From Ascoidea asiatica (lineage: Eukaryota; Ascomycota; Saccharomycetes; Ascoideales; Ascoideaceae): a DNA stretch of 64,000 nucleotides. This document shows, one piece after another, positions 23,433 to 35,130 of the stretch; position 1 is the stretch's first letter, and each line of letters starts with the position of its first letter. The notes below the pieces were generated by a model that worked only from the letters and a program-made list of their open reading frames with translations, ran no database searches and was not told where the DNA came from. The stretch covers positions 1,499,340-1,563,339 of the forward strand of contig BCKQ01000002.1 of assembly GCA_001600695.1 (NCBI GenBank), written 5' to 3'. A program made the translations under genes and the position numbers.

Positions 23433-24231
23433 GTATGTCTTGTTTCCTAAAAGTTAAATGATTATATAATTATATAATTACATATAGCTCCTATTTAATC
23501 ATATCAGTCAATAATATTTCTAGTTATCACTTCAATCAATCAATCAATTTTATTTTTGTATTATATATTTATTTATCAAATATATCTATGATATTTTAAA
23601 TTTCAATGGTAATATAAATAAATAAATTTAATAAAAGGGGAAAATAAAGAAAATCAAAAAAAAAGAGTAAATAAATATGAATCTGATTTACTTTCATATT
23701 ATTATTATATCGCTTCATTCATTTTACAAATTTTTTATTTCATTTCAGGGTTTTTTTTTCATAATTAGATGATTATCTAAAATAATCTAAAGAAATCAAT
23801 TACTTATATACTATTCCTTTGAAACAAACAAAAAAGAAAAGAAAAGGATTAATACATTTTTAACTCTATTTCTATATCCTAGGATTTTACATTATTTTGA
23901 TTGATTCATAGATTCAAACATAGTGATGATGATTTTGATTTTGAATTTTTTAAAAAGAGTTTAGAATATACTTATCTTACATTTCTTTAGCATTTATCAA
24001 GTACCTAATCTATTGATCTAATATATATTATACAAGATCAAAATTTAAACTTAGTTAAGGGATAAATTTGAATTAAATTATAAATGCAAATATAACTGAA
24101 TGTGATTGAAATTTGGCTTTGATGATTTAGGAAATTATTTAACTGTTATCAGTTTAATTTTATTTAATACTTCAAAATATTAAAAATAATTACTAACTTT
24201 TTTTTTTTATTTTCTTTTTTTATTTTATTAG
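23433..24231 (+). other. Probable intron in the ARF1 5' leader
   Basis: A GTATGT donor at 23433-23438 pairs with an exact TACTAAC branch site at 24191-24197, a strong polypyrimidine tract and TTAG ending at 24231, directly abutting the ARF1 ATG. The ~799-nt segment is AT-rich and has no open frame. The branch site and acceptor are strong; the donor is less certain, since another GTATGT occurs at 22529. Function (leader intron of a highly expressed gene) is inferred. Confidence 0.6.
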
Positions 24232-24777
<546 letters not shown>

Positions 24778-25892
24778 ATAATTCAATTTATCCTTAAAAA
24801 AATTTCAATTTGATTCAATTATTTTTAATATTATTTTTACTAATATTTTCATAATAATTTCCTAATATTAATAATACTACTAATAATAATTAATAATAAT
24901 TATACTAATAATAAATAATAATACTATTTGCCTTCTGCTTTTGCCAATCTATTTTAAATTAATTTATTCAAATCAAATATTTCGTTTAAGAAAAATCATT
25001 TTTACAGAACTTATTCTATTCAAGTCATTACCATTACCATTATACTACTTATTTTTCTCAAAAAAATCTCAATTTTTTTTTTTTCTTGCCTACTTTGTTT
25101 TTCAATGATATCTTTTTTCCTTGCCTTTCATTGTCTTTCTTTTTTTTTTGTTTTTTGTCTATAAATCAAATTTTTCATTTTTCAATATTTTACAAAATTT
25201 ACTTTTTATTATATATTTGTTTACAATTTCTATAGTACATATTTCTATAAATCAAATAAATTAAATATTTCTGTAAATTTAAAAACACACAATTATTTCA
25301 AAATCAAATGTATTGGAAATACATTTATCATACTCAAAAGCCCCTAATCTAGTCAATATTCAAGAGCAAGTACAGTAACTTTACTTACACTCCATCCAAA
25401 TCACCTTAACTTTGCAGTAACGTAATCGAAATCAGTTTTGCGCAATTTCAAATAATCTCTGATAAAGATAAAAAGTTCAAAAACCCAGGTTTATGGGTTT
25501 CAAAAATCAGAATTTAAAAATAAAAAAAGTAACTTATTACAGCCCTAAGAACAAACACGTTTTAATAAGTTTGGCTTATCAGTCACGCATAATAGTTTTC
25601 TTCTACAATTTGAGCACATGACCTTCCTGCTTACTCTCCGCTTCAACTTATTCTTTGAATATGTAGACTAGTTCGTGCTTCTCACCCAAGTTCGGAAGAG
25701 TTTATGTCTTCGGGCTGTAGCTCAGCAGGGCTCTAATTGATTCTTTTTCCATATTCCAAATTATCGTAACAAGTTATCCAAATATATCAAAATATCAAAA
25801 TACAAAATATCAATAATAATATAATAAAAATATTGAACAAGATACTCTGACAAAAGTTCTAAAACAAAGTAATCAAGAATAATATATCAAAA
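24778..25892. other. Intergenic region ARF1/RPL35
   Basis: 1.1 kb. The first 500 bp are T/A-rich, consistent with the ARF1 3' region. 25560-25740 is GC-richer and probably the RPL35 promoter. It contains an isolated tRNA-type A box TAGCTCAGCAGG at 25718-25729 without a B box nearby. Confidence 0.5.
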
Positions 25893-26861
25893 ATGGTACG
25901 TAAGATATATAATAATCTCAATTATTGAATAGAGAAATAATGAAAACAGGCGGATTATTGGAAAACAAGTTATTAAAAAATATCAAATTCTAAATATTTA
26001 TAGAAATATAAAATGAAAATAATGGTACAAATTCTAAATATGTATTATATTGAATAAATTTAATGGGAAATATTCAATCCAAGGTTTCTTTTTGTAAATT
26101 GATCATATATTCAATAAAATGAAAAAAAAACAAAAATTTCAAGGATTTAAGAAATTATTCAAAATGGCATAAACGTAATTTGAGAGTTTTTTTTTATTAT
26201 AAGCATTCAATATCAAATCAGCTTAATTTGGAAAAAAATTATTATTATTGTGTAAAATATAAAGCTTAGTTTCGAAGAAAAAGATTTGTGAAATTGTGAA
26301 CTTTTGCTTCAGATAACCTTTAAATAGATTATTTTTTGTTCATTTTTATGCTTTCATTTATAACTCAATCAATAAAATTATTATAGAATCATTTAATCAC
26401 ATTTAAATTGAAACTCTTTTTTCATTACCTGTTTCCTGATCAATCAATATTTTTTTTCATTTATTTTGAATCTTTGACTAACATTTTTTTAATTATAAAT
26501 ATAGGCAGTTGTTAAAGCTTATGAATTAAGAACTAAATCCAAGGATCAGCTTGAAGACAAATTAGTTGATCTTAAAAAAGAGCTCCTTTCTTTAAGAAGT
26601 CAAAAATCAAGAATGTCTTCTCCAAAAATTGGTAGTATCAAAAAGGATATTGCTCGTGTTTTAACTATTATCAATTTATCTCAACGTGAAGCTGTAAGAG
26701 ATTTTTACAAAAATAAAAAATACATTCCAAAAGATTTACGTGCTAAAAAAACTAGAGCTATTCGTCGTCGTTTAACTTTCAGTGAATCAACTAAAAAAAC
26801 TGATAAACAAAAAAAGAAAGAATTTGCTTTCCCTCAAAGAAATTTTGCTGTTAAGAATTAA
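25893..26861 (+). CDS. RPL35: 60S ribosomal protein L35 (uL29), ATG-only first exon
   Basis: Large-subunit ribosomal protein located at the exit tunnel. Exon 1 is the ATG alone (25893-25895), followed by donor GTACGT. The intron is 25896-26504 with branch site GACTAAC at 26476-26482 and acceptor ATATAG. Exon 2 is 26505-26861. The product is 119 aa, the yeast length minus one. The joined frame MAVVKAYELRTKSKDQLEDK and later QREAVRDFYKNKKYIPKDLR are diagnostic of uL29. The ATG-only exon is the usual arrangement for many yeast ribosomal protein genes. A later in-frame Met at 26613 would remove the conserved N-terminal third. Confidence 0.96.
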
Positions 26862-27091
26862 GTAATTACAAAACTTTTGTTATATATATCTAATTAAGTT
26901 CATTGAATTAATTTTCTTTTATTCAATTCTCAAAGAGAATTCTGTAGTTTATAATCATTTGATCTTATTATATTCAATTCATTTAAGATTTTTATTTTTT
27001 AGATGTTTTCATTAAAATTACGTAAAATTTTGTAAATATACAGTATAAACATTGAAATTACTATGAAATTATATAATATATATAAAAAAGA

Positions 27092-30000
27092 TCAGGATTT
27101 CATTTCAACATCACCATCTTTATCCTCATCACTAGATCTAGACCTTTTTCCTCTTTTGAAGGCTTCAATTTTCTTTTTAAGTTCTACGTCTGGCTCAACA
27201 TCTTCCAATTTCAATGGCATTCTGTTAAATGGATCAGTTGGATCATTTAATAAATGAGCTCTAATGGTAGATCTATCCATACTAACATTTGATGTCGGTA
27301 ATATAACAGGATCATTCATGATTTCATACATTAAAGGATCTAGGAATTCATCCGGAATTGAGCCTAATTCAAGCTCCTCTACTTCATCTTTCAATCTTTG
27401 TTTTTCTGCTTTATCTGCAAAAATCATAAGCGAATCAATAAAATCACTTGGTGCCAAGTTATGTTTTTCTAAAATAGCTTTCACTTTAGAAAATAATTCT
27501 CTACTAAATGATCTCGCATCTTTAGAAACAGCTATAATAAATTGTTCTTCTTTTGAAAGATTTATGTAAATTTTACATATATCAAGTAATAATTGTCTAG
27601 GACTGAAGCTTAATTTTTGAGGATCTTTTACCTTCAATTGAGTATACTTTGGACCTGCTAATGCATTTAAATTATAATCAAGCATTCCGGCCAAACGATC
27701 AACAATCTCTGGAAAAACAAAAGCAGAAGATACTTCTAATGTAAATATCTTGAATAAATTAACAGTCTTATTACCTAAATTTATATAGGATTTAACTTGA
27801 CGTTCTGTAGAATCAAGATTAGATGCTAATTCTTCATCTGTACCTTCCATGACTGGTGGTTGACCATTTTGTCTATTTTCAAGTTCTGTTTGAAGTTTAT
27901 GAAGTTCAATTAAATCTCTTAAAGATTCATCTAATAAAAAAGTTGTATCATTCAACATTCTAGCAACAAATCTTATAAAAAAATTTTTATTTTTAACACT
28001 TTGTTCTTTGAGTTGTTTTTTATATAGTGAGTCTTGCCATAATGATTCTAAAATAACAGATATGTGATATCTACTATTAAATTTATCATAAAATTGTGAA
28101 GATGCTCCAGTTTTTTCAACTACCACATAAAAATCTAAAAGTGCATATAACAAATGTTTTATTGCTAAATCATCACTAAGGAAAACCATATGTAAAAAGC
28201 CTGGATTTCCATTTTGCATTGGTAATGAACCATAAAATAATAATTCAACGAGTCTTCCTTTTAAATGAGGATTTCCGATAATTTCAGGGCAACGTAATAA
28301 AACAATAACAAATTCAACAAACGTTGAAAGTCTTGGATTATTCAATAACGGATTATTATTATATTGTATAATATGCAGGACATAAGTAACGATAGACTCT
28401 ATAATAAATTCAGGATAATATCTTAAAGGAACCGGTGCTAATTGACGAAGCATTTCAGCATTATCAATATTTTCAAAATTAACATTATCAGGTTGTAAAG
28501 GTAAATCTATGATTTTAGATGGATAAGATTTTTTGGGATCAATAGATCTAACAATAAAAACACACGAACCTAAAATAAAATCAAAAGTTTGATTCTGAAA
28601 TTCTTTATTAGAGAAAAAAATTTGAAGAGATTCTTTAATTGCTTTATTTTTATTTAAAAAATCTTCCATTTCTCTTATCTTTTTATTATATATTTCTTTT
28701 AAAACTCTAGTTCGATTTGAATTGGTGGGAAGTTTATCTCTTGCTTCTTTTGCTCTTATAATTTGTGCATCAACTCCTTTTATTTGTTTGGCTAATCTTT
28801 CTTTATGTGAACATGCACCACCTATACCATAATGTAAATAAGCCAAACTTAAAAAAAAGCATTCAGAAATAAAATTTGGATATTGATCTAATTTATTTTT
28901 ATCATAATATTCTTGAGCTTCTTGCGAAGTTGCATTTACTCTTGTTTCTTCTTCGATACTAAAAGCATTTTCCTTATTAAAATATAAAGGGTCAATTTTA
29001 TCAATTTTTTTAAAATTCATCTGCAAAAAAGGATCAGACAATTTGAATAAAATTAAAGAAATATTAACCATCAAAGAATGAGATGATAGTTTGTCATAAT
29101 TTGCCTGGGAACCCCTTCTTAAATGATTAAGATCTAATAATTTTCCAAAAAAAGATAACAAAGAACTTCTTGAATTAAGTGAACCACGAATTAATTTGTC
29201 AATAATGAAAAACAAAGATTCAATAATCATTGAATGTTCAGAATTTGAAGTTTCAAATAATCTTGAAAGATCAATTTTTGAAATTATTGAAAGATTTGAA
29301 AAAGTTTTTATTGCATAATTTGAATCTAGAGGAGATAATCTTAAAATTGGACCTAAAATTGAGTTTTTCTCTAAATAAATTGGATCAGTTAATTTTGTAA
29401 TTTCCGGATTGAAATTCTCTATATTATAAAAATTAGAAGCAATCTCTTTATCAGAGAGCAAGCTTTTAAAAAGATTAATGATTCTTATATAAGAATTATT
29501 GTAAATATTGATATTTTTAATTATGATATAATTAGATAAGTAAGGTACAAAAATATTTAAAAAATCTAATATAGCTTCTTGGGATTTTGAAATTTCAATA
29601 ATCGATGAAAGAAAATCTAAAATTGAATTATTTTCGAAATTATTATGAATGAATGGATTTAAAGTTTTGGATAAAGTATTATCTGGAGAAATTTCAGGTG
29701 CCTGAAATAAACTAAAAGCAAAAGTTGAAGATTGTTCAACAACTTTATTTAACATTTTTATTAATTTTAATTTTGCATTAGTGTTCATTTTTTTATAAAT
29801 GGATGATAGAGAATTTAATTGAACAATTAACTTTTTTGATTTATACCATGTATTGAAAAGGTACTCTATTGGACTTGAAATACCTTTAATTAAAATTTTA
29901 TATTCGAAAATTTCAACAATTTGTTGTAATTCTTGGCCTAAAATCTTTTTTGAACGCTTATCTGAAACACTAGTTAAGTTTGTTGATGTTGGTAAAGTGA

Positions 30001-30478
30001 AAAAAAATTTAAAATTTCCAGTCTCATTTTCAGTTTCATTTTCATTTTCATTTTCATTTTCAGTTTCATTTTCATTTTCATTTTTATTAATTTCATTTAT
30101 ATCAAATTCTAAAATATTTTGAAATTCAGACTGATAAAAAGAATCAAATTGTTTCTGAGTATATTCGGGATTTAACGACTTATTATTATTACTAGTATTA
30201 CTATTAGAGTTTGAATTTAGAGTTAAAGCTGGAGATTTATTGGATTTGCTTGAATCTGTAGAAGAAAGCGATAATATATCGAATGGATTATCATTTTTAT
30301 CATTATCTTCTTTATTATTTTTTATGTTTTTAGGTAATATTGATGAAGGTTTAGGATTAGAAGTTGCTGATATAGGTGCTGATGAGTATGAAGACGATGA
30401 TGCTGAAGAAGAAGATTCTTCATTTTCCAACCTAAGTTTATTTAACCTGGCTAATCTTTTTGCTCTTATTTCATCCAT
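27092..30478 (-). CDS. UFD2: Ubiquitin chain elongation factor (E4), U-box protein Ufd2
   Basis: E4 enzyme that extends ubiquitin chains and works with Cdc48. Its 1128 aa exceed the 961 of S. cerevisiae, mainly through an N-terminal Ser/Asn region and an acidic ENENET repeat near residue 130. The N-terminus MDEIRAKRLARLNKL is typical. The Ufd2 core helical region runs from about residue 230 to 1030. The C-terminal U-box (about 1040-1110) contains IPDEFLDPLMYEIMNDPVIL and DPFNRMPL, followed by a short Lys/Arg/Glu/Asp tail. It is convergent with RPL35, as in S. cerevisiae. Confidence 0.96.
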   Translation of the reverse strand: MDEIRAKRLARLNKLRLENEESSSSASSSSYSSAPISATSNPKPSSILPKNIKNNKEDNDKNDNPFDILSLSSTDSSKSNKSPALTLNSNSNSNTSNNNKSLNPEYTQKQFDSFYQSEFQNILEFDINEINKNENENETENENENENETENETGNFKFFFTLPTSTNLTSVSDKRSKKILGQELQQIVEIFEYKILIKGISSPIEYLFNTWYKSKKLIVQLNSLSSIYKKMNTNAKLKLIKMLNKVVEQSSTFAFSLFQAPEISPDNTLSKTLNPFIHNNFENNSILDFLSSIIEISKSQEAILDFLNIFVPYLSNYIIIKNINIYNNSYIRIINLFKSLLSDKEIASNFYNIENFNPEITKLTDPIYLEKNSILGPILRLSPLDSNYAIKTFSNLSIISKIDLSRLFETSNSEHSMIIESLFFIIDKLIRGSLNSRSSLLSFFGKLLDLNHLRRGSQANYDKLSSHSLMVNISLILFKLSDPFLQMNFKKIDKIDPLYFNKENAFSIEEETRVNATSQEAQEYYDKNKLDQYPNFISECFFLSLAYLHYGIGGACSHKERLAKQIKGVDAQIIRAKEARDKLPTNSNRTRVLKEIYNKKIREMEDFLNKNKAIKESLQIFFSNKEFQNQTFDFILGSCVFIVRSIDPKKSYPSKIIDLPLQPDNVNFENIDNAEMLRQLAPVPLRYYPEFIIESIVTYVLHIIQYNNNPLLNNPRLSTFVEFVIVLLRCPEIIGNPHLKGRLVELLFYGSLPMQNGNPGFLHMVFLSDDLAIKHLLYALLDFYVVVEKTGASSQFYDKFNSRYHISVILESLWQDSLYKKQLKEQSVKNKNFFIRFVARMLNDTTFLLDESLRDLIELHKLQTELENRQNGQPPVMEGTDEELASNLDSTERQVKSYINLGNKTVNLFKIFTLEVSSAFVFPEIVDRLAGMLDYNLNALAGPKYTQLKVKDPQKLSFSPRQLLLDICKIYINLSKEEQFIIAVSKDARSFSRELFSKVKAILEKHNLAPSDFIDSLMIFADKAEKQRLKDEVEELELGSIPDEFLDPLMYEIMNDPVILPTSNVSMDRSTIRAHLLNDPTDPFNRMPLKLEDVEPDVELKKKIEAFKRGKRSRSSDEDKDGDVEMKS
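30020..30095. repeat. TCATTT hexanucleotide repeat in UFD2
   Basis: About a dozen copies of tcattt with tcagtt variants, encoding an alternating Glu-Asn/Glu-Thr acidic stretch on the minus strand. Confidence 0.9.
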
Positions 30479-32076
30479 TATTTTTTATTATAGATATTAT
30501 TGATATTGAAGTTGATTTGAAAGTGAATATGAAAATGAATTTGATGATTATATAAATATAAAATTGATTTGATTGATTGATTAAGAATGAATTAGATAGG
30601 AATAGTTATGAATGTAAATTTTTGCGATTAATAAAAACTCAAACCTTGTTATGAATTAAAGGCTCTAGTAATAATTACTTGAAAATACAAAAGCACTTTA
30701 AATAATTAATAATTCAGTTGATTTGGATTACAGTGATAATTGCTGTAAGTTCAAGAAGTGTGTTTGAAAAATGTTATCGATTCCACGATAATAGAAATAA
30801 TTGTAATAATAATACTGGTAATATTAATTGCAATAGCAATAGGAGTCAGCTGGTTGTGATAAAGATAAAGAAAGTGGAGCTCAGCAAAATCACGTGTGAC
30901 AGAGACTTTCAAAAATATTCAAGAGATAGCCACATACGTTACCAGCCACGTATGATTCAGCCATTAAAGTGCGCAGGTTTACCAGCCATGTTCACTAGCC
31001 ATAGATTGAAATAAATAACAACGATGAGGCTGAACTGTTATTATTTGAAATGACATTAATCCTAGCATAAGCGTTAGTTAAGTGAATAAATTTTTTATTT
31101 TCATTAGAGTGACATGCATTTAGTGATTGTTTAATTTATTGAGATCAAATTATATTTCATAGCTGGATGTTGGGTAAATTCAGTCTATAATATTCTCATA
31201 CAATACTTTTTAACTTTTATATACCTTTACACTGAGGAACAGAACCCTCCAGAAGGTTTTACTATCACGGGTGTTATCCCGATAACATAAAAATCCTGAT
31301 TACAACATTCTAGCTGTTGTCCCGTTTGAATTGACCAATAACAACTACACCCCAATTTCCCCGGGTACTCTGGGTTTTCCATGGACTTCTAATGAGTGTT
31401 GGATTTGTTTTGGTTTTAAAAATTTACCCGCTTTTATCGGGACTGCGGTGTAGAAATGTTTTTGAAGGCCCCGAATATTTGAACCGACACAAGCGGAGAC
31501 CCTGCTACAGGGACAGCTTCCGGGAAAACCACGTGTAAATTACTTCACTGAGAGCGTCTTATGACCTTAGACCCCATATTTCAGGCGGTGCTTGTCCTTG
31601 GGGGTCCAGTACTCTGCGGCAAATGGCAAAACTGGTCTGTCTGATGATGTTCACCAGAACCAGCACCACCACCGAACTTCAGCTTTAATTGTAGCTGTTA
31701 TGTCAAATCAAATTTCTATCACCATCATCTACTGTAGAACTATTTACTACTGGCTAGTGTTTTGGATCCACCACACCACATACATTAATCCATTATCACT
31801 AACAAACTACCTTGCAGCACCACTTTAATTTCTCTTTAATCATAAGCAACTTTATATTTATTCATATTTAAACATCTACTTTTGTCTTCAATTCAATTCT
31901 TTATTATTATATCATTTATATTTTTATATATATATATTTGCTCTTTATTTCATTGTCTCATTATTAATTATTATACTTCATAATAATATACATTCAAGAA
32001 ATTTCTAATTTTAATTTCATTTATTAACTTTTTCAACTTTATTTTAAACTTTAATCATTTAAATTCATATAAAAAA
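30479..32076. promoter_or_regulatory. Divergent region UFD2/FBA1 with GC-rich FBA1 promoter
   Basis: 1.6 kb between divergent genes. The segment 31220-31660 is markedly GC-richer than its surroundings. It carries several candidate sites: CACGTG at 30891 and 31530, Reb1-type TTACCCG at 31424, a CTTCC (Gcr1-type) at about 31519, a CCAAT at about 31337 and a palindrome GTTATC-CC-GATAAC at 31273-31286. A TATATATATATA stretch at about 31926-31937, 140-150 bp before the FBA1 ATG, is a likely TATA box. Small open frames here look like chance. Confidence 0.5.
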
Positions 32077-33159
32077 ATGGGTGTTCAAGATGTTTTATCA
32101 AGAAAAACCGGTGTCATTGTAGGTGATGATGTCCGTGCTCTATTTGATTATGCTCAAGCAAAAGGTTTTGCAATTCCAGCAATTAATGTAACTTCTTCTT
32201 CAACTGTTGTTGCAGCTTTAGAAGCTGCAAGAGATAATAAATCTCCAATAATTTTACAAACTTCTCAAGGTGGTGCAGCTTATTTTGCTGGTAAAGGTGT
32301 CAACAATAAAGATCAATTTGCTTCAATTAGCGGTTCAGTTGCTGCTGCTCATTATGTTAGATCAATTGCTCCAGCTTATGGTATTCCAGTTGTTTTACAT
32401 ACTGATCATTGTGCCAAAAAATTATTACCATGGTTTGATGGTATGATTAAAGCTGATGAAGAATATTTCAAAATTCATGGTGAACCTTTATTCTCTTCTC
32501 ATATGTTAGATTTATCTGCTGAAAATGATGATGAAAATATTTCAACTTGTGTTAGATATTTCACAAGAATGTCCAAAATGAATCAATGGTTAGAAATGGA
32601 AATTGGTATCACTGGTGGTGAAGAAGATGGTGTTAATAACGAATCTGCTTCAAAAGATGATTTATATACTTCTTCTGAAACTGTCTTTTCTGTCTACAAA
32701 GCTTTATCTCCAATTTCTAAAAATTTCTCGATTGCTGCTGCCTTTGGTAATGTTCATGGTGTTTATAAACCAGGTAATGTTGTTTTAAGACCTTCAATTT
32801 TAGGTGAACATCAATTATTTGCAAAAGATAAATTATCTTCTGAGAAGAAATATCCATTATATCTTGTATTCCATGGTGGTTCAGGTTCAACTCAAGAAGA
32901 GTTTGATGTTGCAATAAAGAATGGTGTTGTTAAAGTTAATTTAGATACTGATTGTCAATATGCTTATTTAACTGGTATTAGAGATTATGTTTTAAATAAA
33001 AAAGATTATATCTTAACAATGGTTGGTAACCCAGAAGGGGATGATAAACCAAATAAGAAATATTTCGATCCAAGAGTTTGGGTTAGAGAAGGTGAAAAGA
33101 CAATGACTAAAAGAATTACTCTTGCTTTACATATCTTCCATACTGAAGGTCAACTTTAA
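32077..33159 (+). CDS. FBA1: Fructose-1,6-bisphosphate aldolase, class II
   Basis: Zinc-dependent glycolytic enzyme cleaving fructose 1,6-bisphosphate to DHAP and glyceraldehyde 3-phosphate. The 360-aa length matches the yeast enzyme (359). Metal-binding residues are visible in VVLHTDHCAKK (about residues 106-114), AAFGNVHGVYKPG (His about 227) and LVFHGGSGS (His about 265). The phosphate-binding DTDCQYAYLTGIRDY segment and C-terminal ITLALHIFHTEGQL are conserved. Codon use is strongly biased to ggt, gct, aaa and tta, with no CTG, fitting a highly expressed gene. The start is preceded by a typical A-rich leader (aaaaaaATGG). Confidence 0.98.
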   Translation: MGVQDVLSRKTGVIVGDDVRALFDYAQAKGFAIPAINVTSSSTVVAALEAARDNKSPIILQTSQGGAAYFAGKGVNNKDQFASISGSVAAAHYVRSIAPAYGIPVVLHTDHCAKKLLPWFDGMIKADEEYFKIHGEPLFSSHMLDLSAENDDENISTCVRYFTRMSKMNQWLEMEIGITGGEEDGVNNESASKDDLYTSSETVFSVYKALSPISKNFSIAAAFGNVHGVYKPGNVVLRPSILGEHQLFAKDKLSSEKKYPLYLVFHGGSGSTQEEFDVAIKNGVVKVNLDTDCQYAYLTGIRDYVLNKKDYILTMVGNPEGDDKPNKKYFDPRVWVREGEKTMTKRITLALHIFHTEGQL

Positions 33160-33635
33160 GTAATTTAATTTATTTTCCATTTACATTTTATTATTTACCC
33201 ATTATTCATAATCTTTCTTTTTACCTTTAACCTCTCACGTTTCATCTTAATTAACTCAATTAATTTAATGATTTAGATTTTATACTTTATAACGTTCTTA
33301 TTTGTTTTCATTTTTCTTTGTGGTCTTTATTCGATTTTCTGTAAATTTGAAAATCTTTAACGATTTTAAACTTAAAAAAAAACAAGTCAATTGGCTTTTT
33401 TGTTGAATTTTTTTTTATTCTGAATCTTCTCAAGTAATCACATAATGTATACATATCGTACAAATTATATATACATAAATATAAGTAAAAATAGGTCGTT
33501 GATCTAAAGAATATTTAATAATAAAATAAATAAAATATGTATAAAATAAGAATAAGAATTAAAATAACAATATTAATTTCAAAAATTGGTATAAATAATT
33601 CTTATAATTAAAAGTTTTTTATTTAATTTTCATGC
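33160..33635. other. Convergent intergenic region FBA1/ATP3
   Basis: AT-rich 3' flanks of two convergent genes; nothing else recognised. Confidence 0.45.
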
Positions 33636-34672
33636 TTAATCTAATGATGAAGCACCAGTAATAATATCAACTAATTCATTAGTAATAACAGCTTGTCTAG
33701 TTCTATTATAAAGAATAGAATATTTGGAAATCATATCACCTGCATTCTTAGAAGCATTATCCATAGCATTTCTTCTTGCAGAAACTTCCGATGCATAACC
33801 TTCAGCCATGGCACTAAAAATAGCATTAGCTAAAGAAAATTCAGAAAGAGTTTCTGGAACTTTAGCATCCGCATCTAATTCAAATAATGAAAGTTTTGGT
33901 GATGCTTCAATTAATTCTGGGGTAAAAGCAGGTTTAACAGTTGATTCAAAAGATACACCACTGACAAATTTATTATACAAAACTTCAACATTTGAGTATT
34001 TACCTTTAGTTTCTTTTAAGATTTCATCAGTAATTAATGCAACTTCAGTAAAATTTGGAGTTTCTTTACCAACACCAGAAAATGCTAAAAGTAAACTATC
34101 AGCATTGGTTCTATTAATTTGAGCTTTGACTTTTTCACCAACTGCGATAATATCAGCATTTGGAAATTTTTTCAATTCGGCTCTAACTGCTTTTGCAACT
34201 TGAGAATGAATTGATCCACATAAACCTTTATCAGAAGAAACTGCAATTATTAAAGTTTTTGGTTCTTCTGGTAATTTAGCATTTGCAGTTTCTGCATTTT
34301 TGAAAAACTCATTATCACCAGAATTATAAACTCTTGAATTTGTCATAGCACGTTGAGCCTTATTTAAACGAGTTGAAGCAACAATCTTCATGGTCTTGGT
34401 AATTTTTTCAATATTTTTAATGGATTTTAAACGAGTTTCAATTTCACGTAATGTGGCATAATTTCTATAAAAATTAAAAATTGAAAACAAAAAAAAATTG
34501 ATTCATTCCAAAATTGTTAATAATTTTGTCCCCTTTATATTATCATAATCAAATAACCTTATAATAACAATTGACATTTAAATATCATGAATAGACTAGA
34601 CCTTAATACGAATACATACCTAGCTTGAGAACTAGCAGTTAAAACTGCTCTAGATCCAACTCTTGAAAACAT
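33636..34672 (-). CDS. ATP3: Mitochondrial F1-ATP synthase gamma subunit, one intron
   Basis: Rotating central stalk subunit of ATP synthase. Exon 1 is 34672..34620 (MFSRVGSRAVLTASSQA, a short presequence), intron 34619..34465 (donor GTATGT, branch-like TATTAAC at 34522..34516, acceptor TATAG), exon 2 34464..33636. The joined product is 293 aa. The junction reads QARNYATLREIETRLKSIKN, the conserved start of the mature subunit. The ATG inside the intron (34490) would give an odd presequence, and it lacks the canonical one found in exon 1. The C-terminus NAMDNASKNAGDMISKYSIL ... RQAVITNELVDIITGASSL is the family signature. Confidence 0.96.
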
Positions 34673-35130
34673 TTTTACTCAATATATACTGATTCAAAAA
34701 AATATGTATCTAACAATATAATTACGATTTGAATTAATATAATATTATCTAAACCAAATGAGTGTTTAAATCAGATCTTTAAATCAAATCTTGAAATTCA
34801 ATACCATTTTGGATTGAATATTTTGCTCTTAGGGTGTTTCTACTACTTTTTGATTTTGGCCTATTCACATTGGTAAGTCCATTAGAAAATATCAAGCTGA
34901 GTTCTGATTTGTCAAACACATGATCACGTGGATTTTTGAATGCTCCGCAATGGGGCGGCATATTTTGAAAATGGAAATTGAGGCTCGTTTCTGATGAATT
35001 TGAATTCTTTCTCCAATTTCCAAATTGATATATTTTACAATTCAAAGAGTTTAAATGAAATATTTTATTATGGAAATAATATTTGTATTGAAAATACTGA
35101 CATATTATGATTGTGAAATTTTCTTAAAAA
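34673..35130. other. Intergenic region between ATP3 and ALG10
   Basis: 458 bp upstream of ATP3 (minus), downstream of ALG10. It contains TCACGTG (CACGTG core 34925-34930), a possible Cbf1 site 250 bp upstream of ATP3. An 88-codon minus-strand frame at 34779-35045 has no recognisable domain and is doubtful. Confidence 0.45.

Noticed and set aside
23923-24100. C/D-box snoRNA in the ARF1 leader intron (GTGATGA ... CTGA)
   Set aside because: Distance of about 170 nt, no terminal stem and no obvious guide; the C box lies in a GAT-rich low-complexity stretch.
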